11,513 bases of DNA from Saprospiraceae bacterium (GCA_027031185.1 JALVEF010000236.1:1-11513); one strand, 5' to 3'; shown: positions 1 through 6,413, numbered from the stretch's first letter. The notes: generated by a model from the sequence alone, not told the origin. Program-made: numbers and translations.

Positions 1-2
1 GG

Positions 3-18
3 GCCAAATTCATTTGGC
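3..18. repeat. Short inverted repeat GCCAAAT-TC-ATTTGGC
   Basis: Perfect 7-bp arms at 3-9 and 12-18. A looser version, GCCAAA at 7867-7872 and TTTGGC at 7891-7896, occurs at the same relative place in the second composite element, followed in both copies by a GTGGGAA-N-GTGTT motif (38-49 and 7915-7926). It is probably the left part of the composite element, although the window edge hides what lies further left. Confidence 0.55.
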
Positions 19-115
19 ACATAGGCAGCCGGGCGAGTGGGAAAGTGTTTGGCTGATTTCCCGGAATGATTGTTTGAACCTGTGCATCCAATTGCCTTGC
101 ATAGCATAGTGATAG

Positions 116-155
116 TCTTGCATTGCATTGCATTGCATTGCATTGCATTGCTTTG
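116..155. repeat. Pentanucleotide tract (CATTG)6 with flanking variants
   Basis: Six exact CATTG units fill 121-150, preceded by TCTTG (116-120) and followed by CTTTG (151-155), so eight pentamers lie in one register that ends exactly at the CCGTCGG palindrome. Perfect short tandem repeats of this kind are prone to copy-number change by replication slippage. They lie far upstream of the first gene, so an effect on its expression is not evident. Confidence 0.9.
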
Positions 156-175
156 CCGTCGGCTTCAGCCGACGG
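156..175. repeat. Palindromic element CCGTCGGCT-TC-AGCCGACGG, copy 1
   Basis: Perfect 9-bp inverted arms around a 2-nt centre, followed by GGAACGAAAAGCC. An identical 20-bp palindrome occurs at 277-296, and two variants lie at 7936-7955 and 8008-8027. All are intergenic, which suits a dispersed REP-like family. No partner transposase is visible in the window. Confidence 0.85.
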
Positions 176-251
176 GAACGAAAAGCCAAAGAAAAACCTG
201 GGCTTTAGCCCCGCCATGCGATTCCTCGCTTCCTCGCTTCTTCGATCATTG

Positions 252-276
252 CCTTGTCTTGTCTTGTCTTGCTTTT
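252..276. repeat. Pentanucleotide tract CCTTG-(TCTTG)3-CTTTT
   Basis: Five pentamers in the same register as the tract at 116-155, again ending at the first base of the CCGTCGG palindrome. The unit here is TCTTG rather than CATTG, so the position and period are conserved while the exact unit is not. Confidence 0.8.
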
Positions 277-296
277 CCGTCGGCTTCAGCCGACGG
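277..296. repeat. Palindromic element CCGTCGG...CCGACGG, copy 2
   Basis: This is the same 20-bp palindrome as at 156-175, with perfect 9-bp arms. Downstream, GAACGAG and AAGGCAAAAG match the sequence that follows the other copies, so the shared unit extends beyond the palindrome itself. Confidence 0.85.
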
Positions 297-394
297 GAAC
301 GAGTTTCAAGGCAAAAGCCCGGTGGGTTTACATTCCGGAAAGCAGAGGGGCGACAAATCAGTCATCCGCCCTTGCATTCTTCCAAATCAACGGC

Positions 395-446
395 TTAGGT
401 GCTCCTGAAAAATTGGCATTCCAGTGCAAAAACAGCAGGCACCTAA
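395..446. repeat. Long inverted-repeat element, copy 1 (TTAGGTGC / GCACCTAA)
   Basis: Outer arms TTAGGTGC (395-402) and GCACCTAA (439-446) pair perfectly over 8 bp. Inner CTG (405-407) and CAG (433-435) can add pairs across a mismatch. The left arm TTAGGTGCTCCTG and the right part CAAAAACAGC recur in the copy at 477-522, so the two are diverged duplicates. Confidence 0.7.
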
Positions 447-460
447 ACCGTCAAAATGCG

Positions 461-468
461 TATCTTTG
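461..468 (+). promoter_or_regulatory. Possible -7 element TATCTTTG upstream of the basic protein/rimO unit
   Basis: TATCTTTG matches the Bacteroidota -7 consensus TAnnTTTG exactly. I see no TTG at the expected -33 spacing; that position falls in the right arm of the inverted repeat at 395-446. If it is used, transcription would start near 474, giving a leader of about 110 nt that begins just before the long hairpin at 477-522. Confidence 0.4.
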
Positions 469-476
469 TGGCAACG

Positions 477-522
477 GTTTAGGTGCTCCTGTTTTTAGCG
501 CAAAAACAGCGGGTACCTAAAC
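477..522. repeat. Long inverted-repeat element, copy 2 (46-bp hairpin)
   Basis: GTTTAGGT (477-484) pairs with ACCTAAAC (515-522), and CTGTTTTT (489-496) pairs with AAAAACAG (502-509) around the loop AGCGC. The four bases between the stems can pair with one bulge and wobbles, so the whole element folds as one hairpin. It is a better-preserved relative of 395-446. A transcript from the TATCTTTG at 461 would carry it near its 5' end. Confidence 0.75.
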
Positions 523-583
523 AGTTGCTCTTGGTGACCACTGCCTCTCCGTCTTCTTGTGCCCGGCCCATAAATGAAATACC

Positions 584-949
584 ATGAAGCCCATCGTTTG
601 GAACTCCAACGAGTTGAAGAAGAAACACAATCGCCCCGTGGAAGAAGGCTCCTTGCGATTTTTGGAAATCCGCAATCCCGAAGGAGACCTGGACATGCTC
701 CTGAGTCGCAAAATGCTCCGCCATCGCTACAAAGCCGCCAAAAAACTTCTCAAATCCGCCCGCAAACATTACAAGAAACTCTCTAAACGCCTGGCCGAAC
801 GTCGCGATAAACTCTCCGGTAAAAAACTCGCCAAATGGGAAAAGGACCTCCTGGCAGCCAAATATCTGCGCAAACAGGCCAAATCCTACTACAAACTTGC
901 CAAACGGGACTACAAAGACTATCTTGCGCGCTTTTCCGATCCTTTCTGA
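584..949 (+). CDS. Small, highly basic helical protein of unknown function
   Basis: I do not recognise this 121-residue protein. The first ~38 residues are mixed and could form a small folded segment (for example RFLEIRNPEG at 25-34). From residue 40 onward it is very rich in Lys and Arg (30 of 82 residues) with Leu, Ala and Tyr at helical spacing, so it probably forms one or two long basic helices, broken around Ser78-Gly79. There is no signal peptide, membrane segment or cysteine. The stop lies 9 bp before the rimO ATG, so the two genes are probably co-transcribed. The high positive charge suggests contact with RNA, ribosome or DNA, but that is inference. The ATG at 584 is chosen because the frame opens there and the ATG at 574 is out of frame. 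No clear Shine-Dalgarno sequence is seen. Confidence 0.7.
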   Translation: MKPIVWNSNELKKKHNRPVEEGSLRFLEIRNPEGDLDMLLSRKMLRHRYKAAKKLLKSARKHYKKLSKRLAERRDKLSGKKLAKWEKDLLAAKYLRKQAKSYYKLAKRDYKDYLARFSDPF

Positions 950-958
950 TTCATCGAA

Positions 959-2269
959 ATGAAGACCAAAGACGATCACAAGCGCAAAGTGAGTGTCATC
1001 ACGCTGGGATGTTCTAAAAACCTGGTGGACTCCGAAAATATCATCACCCAACTCCGCTTCAACGATTGGAACGCCGAACACGAACCGGACGAACCGGCGC
1101 CCGTCGTCATCATCAATACTTGTGGCTTCATCCAATCGGCCAAAGAAGAATCCATTGACACCATCATCCGGTACGCCAAAGCCAAATCTGCCGGCCTCGT
1201 CGAAAAACTCTTTGTTACCGGCTGCCTGTCTCAGCGCTACCGCGACGAACTCGCCAAAGAAATCCCCGAAGTGGACGCCTGGTTCGGTACCCTCGAACTG
1301 CCCGAACTCCTCCATCGCTTCCGGGCCGACTACCGCCACGAGTTGATCGGCGAGCGCCAAATCACCACCCCCAAACACTACGCCTACCTGAAAATAGCCG
1401 AAGGTTGCAGCCGCACCTGCGCCTTCTGCGCCATCCCGCTTATGCGCGGCAGCCACCGCAGCCGCTCCATCGAATCACTCGTCGAAGAAGCCCGACACCT
1501 GGCATCCATCGGCGTCAAAGAATTGATCCTCATCTCCCAGGAACTCACCTATTACGGCGTGGACCGCTACGGCAAACGCCGCCTGCCCGACCTGATCGAC
1601 CAACTCACCGAAGTAGAAGGCATTGAGTGGATACGTTTGCACTATACCTACCCCGGGCGCTTCCCACTGGAATTGTTGGATACCATGGCCCGCCACGAAA
1701 AAGTGTGCAACTACCTGGATATCCCCCTGCAACACATCTCCGACGCTGTGCTCAAAACCATGCAACGTCGCCACACCGCCGATGATATCCGCCGCGTCCT
1801 GGATGCGGCACGCGCCCGCGTGCCGCATATCGCCATCCGTACCACTTTTTTGGTTGGCTTCCCGGGGGAGACGGAAGCCGATTTTCTGCAGTTACTTTCC
1901 TTTGTGCGGGAACAGGAGTTCGAGCGCGTCGGTGTCTTCACCTATTCGCACGAAGAAGGGACCGCCGCATTCCGCCTGACCGATGATGTACCTGCCGGGG
2001 TCAAGGCCGATCGCGCCAACCGTCTGATGGAAGTCCAGCGCACCATCTCCGAACGCAAAAACGAAGCGATGGCTGGACGGGTCTTTAAGGTGTTGATAGA
2101 CAGGAAAGAAGGCGACTTCTTTGTCGGGCGCACCGAATACGATTCTCCCGAAGTGGACAATGAAGTCTGGATTCCTGCCCACCATTATTTGCGTATCGGC
2201 GACTTCGCCAATATCCGCATCACCGACTACACCGAATACGATTTATACGGTGAACCCGTTGCCAATTAA
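959..2269 (+). CDS. rimO: Ribosomal protein S12 methylthiotransferase RimO
   Basis: This is a radical-SAM enzyme that adds a methylthio group to the conserved aspartate of ribosomal protein S12 in the cytoplasm. The 436-residue length is normal for the family. The N-terminal UPF0004 domain begins with TLGCSKNLVDSE and carries the three cysteines of the auxiliary iron-sulfur cluster (Cys18, Cys55, Cys89). The radical-SAM CxxxCxxC motif is GCSRTCAFCAIPLMRG, with Cys150, Cys154 and Cys157. A TRAM-like domain fills roughly residues 365-436. The GCSKNLVDSE start and the IPLMRG sequence favour RimO over the tRNA-modifying relatives MiaB and MtaB. It follows the small basic protein by 9 bp, and its stop is 21 bp before the tandem repeat array. 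Confidence 0.96.
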   Translation: MKTKDDHKRKVSVITLGCSKNLVDSENIITQLRFNDWNAEHEPDEPAPVVIINTCGFIQSAKEESIDTIIRYAKAKSAGLVEKLFVTGCLSQRYRDELAKEIPEVDAWFGTLELPELLHRFRADYRHELIGERQITTPKHYAYLKIAEGCSRTCAFCAIPLMRGSHRSRSIESLVEEARHLASIGVKELILISQELTYYGVDRYGKRRLPDLIDQLTEVEGIEWIRLHYTYPGRFPLELLDTMARHEKVCNYLDIPLQHISDAVLKTMQRRHTADDIRRVLDAARARVPHIAIRTTFLVGFPGETEADFLQLLSFVREQEFERVGVFTYSHEEGTAAFRLTDDVPAGVKADRANRLMEVQRTISERKNEAMAGRVFKVLIDRKEGDFFVGRTEYDSPEVDNEVWIPAHHYLRIGDFANIRITDYTEYDLYGEPVAN

Positions 2270-2290
2270 TAATAAAAATTATTTCCCCTC

Positions 2291-2752
2291 AGCCCCGCAG
2301 GGGCGACACGTCAGCAGCCCCGCAGGGGCGACACGTCAGTCAGTAGCCCCGTAGGGGCGGCACGTCAGTAGCCGTAGGGGCGACACGTCAGAAGCCCCGT
2401 AGGGGCGACACGTCAGTAGCCGTAGGGGCGGCACGTCAGCAGCCCCGTAGGGGCGACACGTCAGTAGCCGTAGGGGCGGCACGTCAGAAGCCCCGTAGGG
2501 GCGGCACGTCAGAAGCCCCGTAGGGGCGGCACGTCAGAAGCCCCGTAGGGGCGACACGTCAGTAGCCGTAGGGGCGACACGTCAGTAGCCGTAGGGGCGG
2601 CACGTCAGAAGCCCCGTAGGGGCGGCACGTCAGAAGCCCCGTAGGGGCGGCACGTCAGAAGCCCCGTAGGGGCGACACGTCAGTAGCCGTAGGGGCGACA
2701 CGTCAGTAGCCGTAGGGGCGGCACGTCAGTAGCCCCGTAGGGGCGGCACGTT
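2291..2752. repeat. Tandem array of 19 GC-rich palindromic units
   Basis: Nineteen head-to-tail units come in two sizes. The long unit (about 25 nt) contains AGCCCCGTAGGGGC, a 5-bp palindrome GCCCC-GTA-GGGGC. The short unit (23 nt) contains AGCCGTAGGGGC and has lost two C's. Both continue with GACACGTCAG or GGCACGTCAG. The first two units differ (GCAG instead of GTAG), and the last breaks off at GGCACGTT. Units 9-13 (2488-2608) and 14-18 (2609-2729) are identical 121-bp blocks in the order long, long, long, short, short. Unit lengths are not multiples of three and frames across it are not protein-like, so it is non-coding. It is not a CRISPR array, because there are no unique spacers. Confidence 0.95.
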
Positions 2753-3075
2753 AATAAAAAAAACAGCGGAGAGACCATCGTCTCGTCCGCTGCCGTAAAA
2801 TAAACCCCCCAAATTTTTTCTTGTTGTTCTTGTCGTGTGCTGCGCCCTTTAATAGGCAAATGATGTGCCAATAACGCATTGAATATCAATGCTTTGTAAT
2901 ATTACCCATTTCTGCTTTACATAAGGGTTTGATCGCGAAGTCATTTGAGAAAAAGAATTATCTATGGCCCCCGAAACGACGCTTTTGACCTCCATTGATA
3001 GACTAAAACCGGCCCGGAAAACCGATTTTGCCGTCAGGCAAAAAATCTTTTACTTGCGTCCCGAAAAGCAATCAG
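2753..3075. other. Gene-free stretch between the tandem array and fabD
   Basis: This AT-richer interval contains the hairpin at 2764-2792 and the upstream region of fabD. I find no convincing promoter; TTG with TACTTGCG about 20 nt downstream (just before the fabD start) and TATCTATG near 2961 are both imperfect matches. No open frame here looks like a gene. Confidence 0.6.
2764..2792. terminator. 12-bp hairpin after the repeat array, likely transcription terminator
   Basis: CAGCGGAGAGAC (2764-2775) pairs with GTCTC (2780-2784) and TCCGCTG (2786-2792) across one bulged G, with loop CATC. A run of eight A's (2756-2763) precedes it, so the classical hairpin-plus-U-tract arrangement is on the minus strand. 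On the plus strand the T-run (2814-2819) comes 21 nt later. It may still close the rimO transcript after the array, but its direction is uncertain. Confidence 0.55.
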
Positions 3076-3960
3076 ATGAAGAAAGCTTATGTATTTCCCG
3101 GTCAGGGGGCGCAGTTTGAAGGAATGGGCAAGGACCTGTACGAGACGAGCGCACGCGGACGTGAATTTTTCGAGCGCGCCAACGAGATCCTGGGCTTCCG
3201 CCTGTCGGATGTGATGTTTGAAGGCAGTGCGGACGACTTGAAGGAGACGAAGGTGACACAGCCCGCCATATTTGTGCACTCGCTGGCCACAGTGGAACTG
3301 AACGGCCCGTTTGACGCGGCTGCCGTGGCGGGCCACTCATTGGGGGAGTTTTCTGCCCTGGTGGCTGCCGGTGCGCTGGACTTTGAAGATGGCTTGCGGC
3401 TGGTACAGGTGCGCGCCCGCGCGATGCAGCGTGCGTGCGAAGCGGTACCGTCCACGATGGCGGCCATTGTTGGGCTCGACGACGAGGTCGTCGAACGGGT
3501 TTGTGCCGAGATCGGCGATGTAGTGCCGGCCAACTACAACAGCCCGGGCCAACTGGTGATATCCGGTACTGTGCCCGCCGTGGAGAAAGCTGTGGAAAAG
3601 CTCAAAGGACAGGGTGCTCGCCGCGCCATTATACTGCAGGTGGGGGGCGCCTTTCATTCGCCTCTAATGGCTCCGGCCAAAGAAGAGCTGGCCAGCGCCA
3701 TTGAGCAGACATGCTTTCGACCGCCCCTCTGCCCGGTCTATCAGAATGTGCCGGCGGCCCCGGTCACCGATCCGGAAGAGATCAAAGCCAACTTGATCGA
3801 GCAGCTGACCGCACCGGTGCGTTGGACGCAAAGCATTCAGCGGATGATTGCCGATGGCATTACCGAATTTGTGGAATGCGGCGGCAACGGCAAGGTGCTT
3901 CGCGGCTTGATCCGGCGCATTAACAGGGACGTAACAACAAAAAATTTACAAGAGACTTGA
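3076..3960 (+). CDS. fabD: Malonyl-CoA:ACP transacylase FabD
   Basis: FabD transfers the malonyl group from CoA to acyl carrier protein, supplying the extender unit for type II fatty acid synthesis in the cytoplasm. The protein starts MKKAYVFPGQGAQ (oxyanion-loop GQGAQ at 9-13). The nucleophile motif is GHSLGE with Ser88, the Arg that binds the malonyl carboxylate is probably Arg113 in LVQVRARAMQ, and the catalytic His194 lies in AFHSPLM. At 294 residues it is close to the usual ~305. The ATG at 3076 is chosen because the family begins there; an in-frame ATG at 3028 would add 16 unrelated residues. The C-terminal motif reads ECGGNGKVLRGL, one residue longer than the common E-x-GPGKVL. No other fab gene is adjacent, so it stands outside a fab cluster here. 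Confidence 0.95.
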   Translation: MKKAYVFPGQGAQFEGMGKDLYETSARGREFFERANEILGFRLSDVMFEGSADDLKETKVTQPAIFVHSLATVELNGPFDAAAVAGHSLGEFSALVAAGALDFEDGLRLVQVRARAMQRACEAVPSTMAAIVGLDDEVVERVCAEIGDVVPANYNSPGQLVISGTVPAVEKAVEKLKGQGARRAIILQVGGAFHSPLMAPAKEELASAIEQTCFRPPLCPVYQNVPAAPVTDPEEIKANLIEQLTAPVRWTQSIQRMIADGITEFVECGGNGKVLRGLIRRINRDVTTKNLQET

Positions 3961-3987
3961 CAAGTAATACAATGCTCTTTAATTTAG
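3957..3987 (+). promoter_or_regulatory. Possible promoter for the YqgE/AlgH gene
   Basis: TTG (3957-3959), a 20-nt spacer and TAATTTAG (3980-3987) fit the Bacteroidota -33/-7 pattern (TTG, TAnnTTTG) with one mismatch in the -7 element. It overlaps the fabD stop codon and would give a leader of roughly 95 nt. The same TAATTTAG occurs upstream of the carboxyltransferase gene. Confidence 0.4.
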
Positions 3988-4087
3988 TACATCGTTTTCC
4001 CCAAATTGGATTGGAGAAGTGCCCTGTTGGCCTTGTGAGCGGCTTTGTGCCGGTGGCACGCTACTGCTCACATCAAAACCAAATGCT

Positions 4088-4642
4088 ATGAAAGGAACAC
4101 CAGAAGTCGGTAAAACCCTCCTTTCGACGCCATTCATGATGGACCCTTACTTTCGCCGGTCGGTCATCGCACTGTGCGAGCACAATGACGAAGGCAGCCT
4201 GGGTCTGATTATCAACAAACGCCTGGACGTGACGATCAATGACTTGATTGAAGACTTCCCGGAGTTTAATGCCCATGTCTATTACGGCGGGCCTGTCCAG
4301 ACGGATACAATTCAATATCTGCACCGTGTGGGCGGAATGCTGGAAGGTAGTCGTCGCATCAGCCAGGACGTGTATTGGGGCGGCGAGTATAAGAGTTTGC
4401 TCTTTCTCATCAAAAACAAGGTGATCAGGCCGGACGATGTGCGCTTTTTTGTTGGCTATGCCGGTTGGGCGGCCGGCCAGTTGGACGAGGAAATCAAAGC
4501 TGGCTCCTGGATGATCGGCGATATGTCGGCCAACTATCTGTTCAAGTTTGCACCTGAGTCCGTGTGGGAAAAAGCGGTTGGACACAAAGGCCCCAACTAC
4601 CAAGTCATTGCCAGTATCCCTAATGAAATGATGCTTAACTGA
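4088..4642 (+). CDS. YqgE/AlgH family protein
   Basis: This 184-residue protein belongs to the YqgE/AlgH family (DUF179), a widespread single-domain cytoplasmic family whose molecular role is not settled. Family marks are the N-terminal GKTLLSTPFMMDPYF (8-22), the SLGLIINK strand (37-44), YGGPV (66-70), and the C-terminal GYAGWAAGQLDEEI with GSW (123-141). The length equals the family norm of about 185. The ATG at 4088 is chosen because it starts just before GKTLLSTP; an upstream in-frame GTG at 4019 would add 23 unrelated residues. It follows fabD by 127 bp, probably with its own promoter. Its stop is 10 bp from the stop of the convergent carboxyltransferase gene, with no clear terminator between them. 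Confidence 0.93.
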   Translation: MKGTPEVGKTLLSTPFMMDPYFRRSVIALCEHNDEGSLGLIINKRLDVTINDLIEDFPEFNAHVYYGGPVQTDTIQYLHRVGGMLEGSRRISQDVYWGGEYKSLLFLIKNKVIRPDDVRFFVGYAGWAAGQLDEEIKAGSWMIGDMSANYLFKFAPESVWEKAVGHKGPNYQVIASIPNEMMLN

Positions 4643-4652
4643 TACGTGCTCG

Positions 4653-6290
4653 TCAGGTCTGAATGACGCCTGGATTGAATCGCGGGACAGGTGCATGGTT
4701 GGCGGCCTCAATGGCCAATGAGATGACTTGGCGTGTCTGTGCCGGGTCTATGATGGCGTCAATCCAAAGCCGCGCCGCTGCATAATAGGCCGTTGTCTGT
4801 CTGTCGTAGCCGGACTTGATCTTCTCAAACAGGGCTTGGGACTCTGCTTCAGTGACCTCCTTACCTTGCTTCTTTAGCGAAGCCACCTGTATCTGTTGCA
4901 ATACCTTGGCTGCTTGCGTGCCGCCCATGACAGCTATCTTGGCCGTAGGCCAGCCTACTATGATACGGGGATCATACGCTTTGCCGCACATCGCGTAGTT
5001 GCCGGCACCGTACGAATTGCCCATCACGATCGAAATCTTGGGCACAGTGGAGTTGGCTACGGCATTGACCATCTTGGCGCCGTCTTTGATGATACCCCCG
5101 TGCTCGGAGCGGCTACCCACCATAAAGCCGGTCACGTCGTGGAAAAAGATGATGGGTATTTTCTTCTGATTGCAGTTGAGTATAAAGCGTGTCGCCTTGT
5201 CTGCTGAGTCAGAATAGATGACACCGCCAAACTGCATCTCGCCCTTGCCGTTTTTGACTACCAGGCGGTTGTTGGCCACAATGCCGACGGCCCAGCCGTC
5301 AATGCGGGCATAGCCACAGATGATGGTGGGTCCGTAGTCTTTTTTGTACAAGGTGATCTTGGAGTCGTCCACCAGGCATTTGATGACTTCCAGCGTATCA
5401 TAGGGTTTCGTGGGGTTTTCGGGAAAGAGCGAATAAATCTCCTCGATAGGTTTTTTGGGCGGCTTGGGCGCTTTGCGGTTGAATCCCGCCAGTGGGGGAG
5501 AAGCCAGCTTGTCCACCAGATCACGGATGAGATCCAGTGCCTCCTGGTCGGAATCGGTTTGGTAGTCGGTGACACCGGATATCTCGGAATGCGTTTTGGC
5601 GCCGCCCAGCGTCTGCTTGTCCACATCCTCGCCGATGGCTGCCTTGACCAGATAAGGGCCGGCCAAAAAGATGGTGCCCGTCTCCTTGACGATGATCGCT
5701 TCATCACTCATAATGGGCAAATAGGCCCCGCCGGCGACACAGCTGCCCATGATGGCGGCAATCTGCGGAATTCCCCGCGAGGACATGACGGCATTGTTGC
5801 GGAAAATGCGCCCGAAATGCTCCTTGTCGGGAAAGATTTCGTCTTGCATGGGAAGATATACACCGGCACTGTCCACCAGATAAATGATGGGAATGTGGTT
5901 TTCCATTGCAATCTCCTGGGCGCGCAAGTTCTTTTTGCCGGTGATCGGAAACCAGGCGCCGGCCTTGACAGTGGCATCATTGGCTACCACAATGCAGAGC
6001 CTACCCGCAATATACCCAAGGACAACTACGACACCGCCGGCCGGACAGCCGCCGTGTTCCTGATACATTTCAAAACCGGCAAAGGCACCGAGTTCGAAGC
6101 GCGGTTTGTCGTCGTCCAGCAGGTAGTCAATGCGTTCACGTGCCGTGAGCTTGCCTTGTTCGTGCTGCTTTTGGATCTTTTTCTTCCCGCCCCCCAGCCT
6201 TATCTTGTCCAGTTTTTGGCGCATGCGAGCGATGAGCAGCCGCATGTGGTCCTCGTTTTTGCTCTTTTCGATATCTATTGCTTTCGCCAT
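4653..6290 (-). CDS. Acyl-CoA carboxylase, carboxyltransferase (beta) subunit, methylcrotonyl-CoA-like
   Basis: This subunit moves the carboxyl group from carboxybiotin to an acyl-CoA. It has the two crotonase-like carboxyltransferase domains of the family in 545 residues. The N-domain carries VDSAGVYLP (139-147) and MGSCVAGGAYLP (181-192), which form an acyl-CoA-binding oxyanion site. The C-domain carries DVTGFMVG (385-392) and GNSYGAGNYAMCG (424-436). The pairing of EIFPDKEHFGRIF with CVAGGAYLP and SYGAGNYAMCG resembles methylcrotonyl-CoA carboxylase beta (leucine breakdown) more than propionyl-CoA carboxylase, so MccB is a fair guess. Substrate cannot be fixed from motifs alone. The biotin carboxylase/biotin-carrier partner is not in the window. 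An N-terminal helical segment (8-55) containing KLTARERI is typical. It converges with the YqgE gene. Confidence 0.92.
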   Translation of the reverse strand: MAKAIDIEKSKNEDHMRLLIARMRQKLDKIRLGGGKKKIQKQHEQGKLTARERIDYLLDDDKPRFELGAFAGFEMYQEHGGCPAGGVVVVLGYIAGRLCIVVANDATVKAGAWFPITGKKNLRAQEIAMENHIPIIYLVDSAGVYLPMQDEIFPDKEHFGRIFRNNAVMSSRGIPQIAAIMGSCVAGGAYLPIMSDEAIIVKETGTIFLAGPYLVKAAIGEDVDKQTLGGAKTHSEISGVTDYQTDSDQEALDLIRDLVDKLASPPLAGFNRKAPKPPKKPIEEIYSLFPENPTKPYDTLEVIKCLVDDSKITLYKKDYGPTIICGYARIDGWAVGIVANNRLVVKNGKGEMQFGGVIYSDSADKATRFILNCNQKKIPIIFFHDVTGFMVGSRSEHGGIIKDGAKMVNAVANSTVPKISIVMGNSYGAGNYAMCGKAYDPRIIVGWPTAKIAVMGGTQAAKVLQQIQVASLKKQGKEVTEAESQALFEKIKSGYDRQTTAYYAAARLWIDAIIDPAQTRQVISLAIEAANHAPVPRFNPGVIQT

Positions 6291-6312
6291 GTGCCCCTTG
6301 CTTATTTGGCGG

Positions 6313-6341
6313 CTAAATTAGGCCTTTTTTTGTTCTTACAA
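6313..6341 (-). promoter_or_regulatory. Possible promoter for the acyl-CoA carboxylase subunit
   Basis: On the minus strand TTG (6339-6341), an 18-nt spacer and TAATTTAG (6313-6320) match the Bacteroidota -33/-7 pattern with one mismatch. The start codon is only about 22 nt beyond the -7 element, so the leader would be very short. Confidence 0.4.
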
Positions 6342-6413
6342 CCGGGTAGGTCACGGCCGCTACCGATTGCCTGGCAGTTTATACCACCGCCTGCATTTTT
6401 CGGTATCAAGCCT

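Larger units (their letters stand above)
1..583. other. Gene-free, repeat-dense region upstream of the rimO unit
   Basis: I find no convincing gene here. The open frames in this stretch translate the repeats themselves into low-complexity sequence such as runs of CIAL, and none looks like a protein family. The region holds, in order: a short GCCAAAT/ATTTGGC inverted repeat, two pentanucleotide tracts each followed by a CCGTCGG/CCGACGG palindrome, a GGGCTTTAGCCC palindrome at 200-211, an 8-bp direct repeat (TTCCTCGC at 222-229 and 230-237), and two related long inverted repeats at 395-446 and 477-522 with a TATCTTTG element between them. The first ~320 bp resembles 7867-8062 in module order. 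Confidence 0.8.

Noticed and set aside
70..520. Three overlapping frames of 88-112 residues over the pentamer tracts and palindromes
   Set aside because: They translate the repeats (CIALHCIAL, RRLQPTGT) in all frames and have no independent protein character.
479..1456. 325-residue open frame on the minus strand opposite the basic protein and rimO
   Set aside because: It is entirely antisense to rimO and the basic gene, has a low-complexity Phe/Gly/Val/Glu-rich product with no family features, and exists because GC-rich codon use leaves few stops on the opposite strand.
2291..2752. CRISPR array
   Set aside because: Units are contiguous 23-25 nt repeats with no unique 30-nt spacers, and no cas genes are present.
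2680..2889. 69-residue minus-strand frame ending in repeated CRPYG words
   Set aside because: The repeated residues are a translation of the non-coding tandem array, and the rest covers the hairpin and AT-rich spacer.
3028..3075. N-terminal extension of FabD from the in-frame ATG at 3028
   Set aside because: The 16 extra residues do not match the family, whose conserved start is KKAYVFPGQGAQ at 3076.
4643..4668. Terminator between the convergent YqgE and carboxyltransferase genes (CGTCA...TGACG)
   Set aside because: The stem is only 5 bp, has no T-tract on either strand, and overlaps the 3' end of the carboxyltransferase coding sequence.
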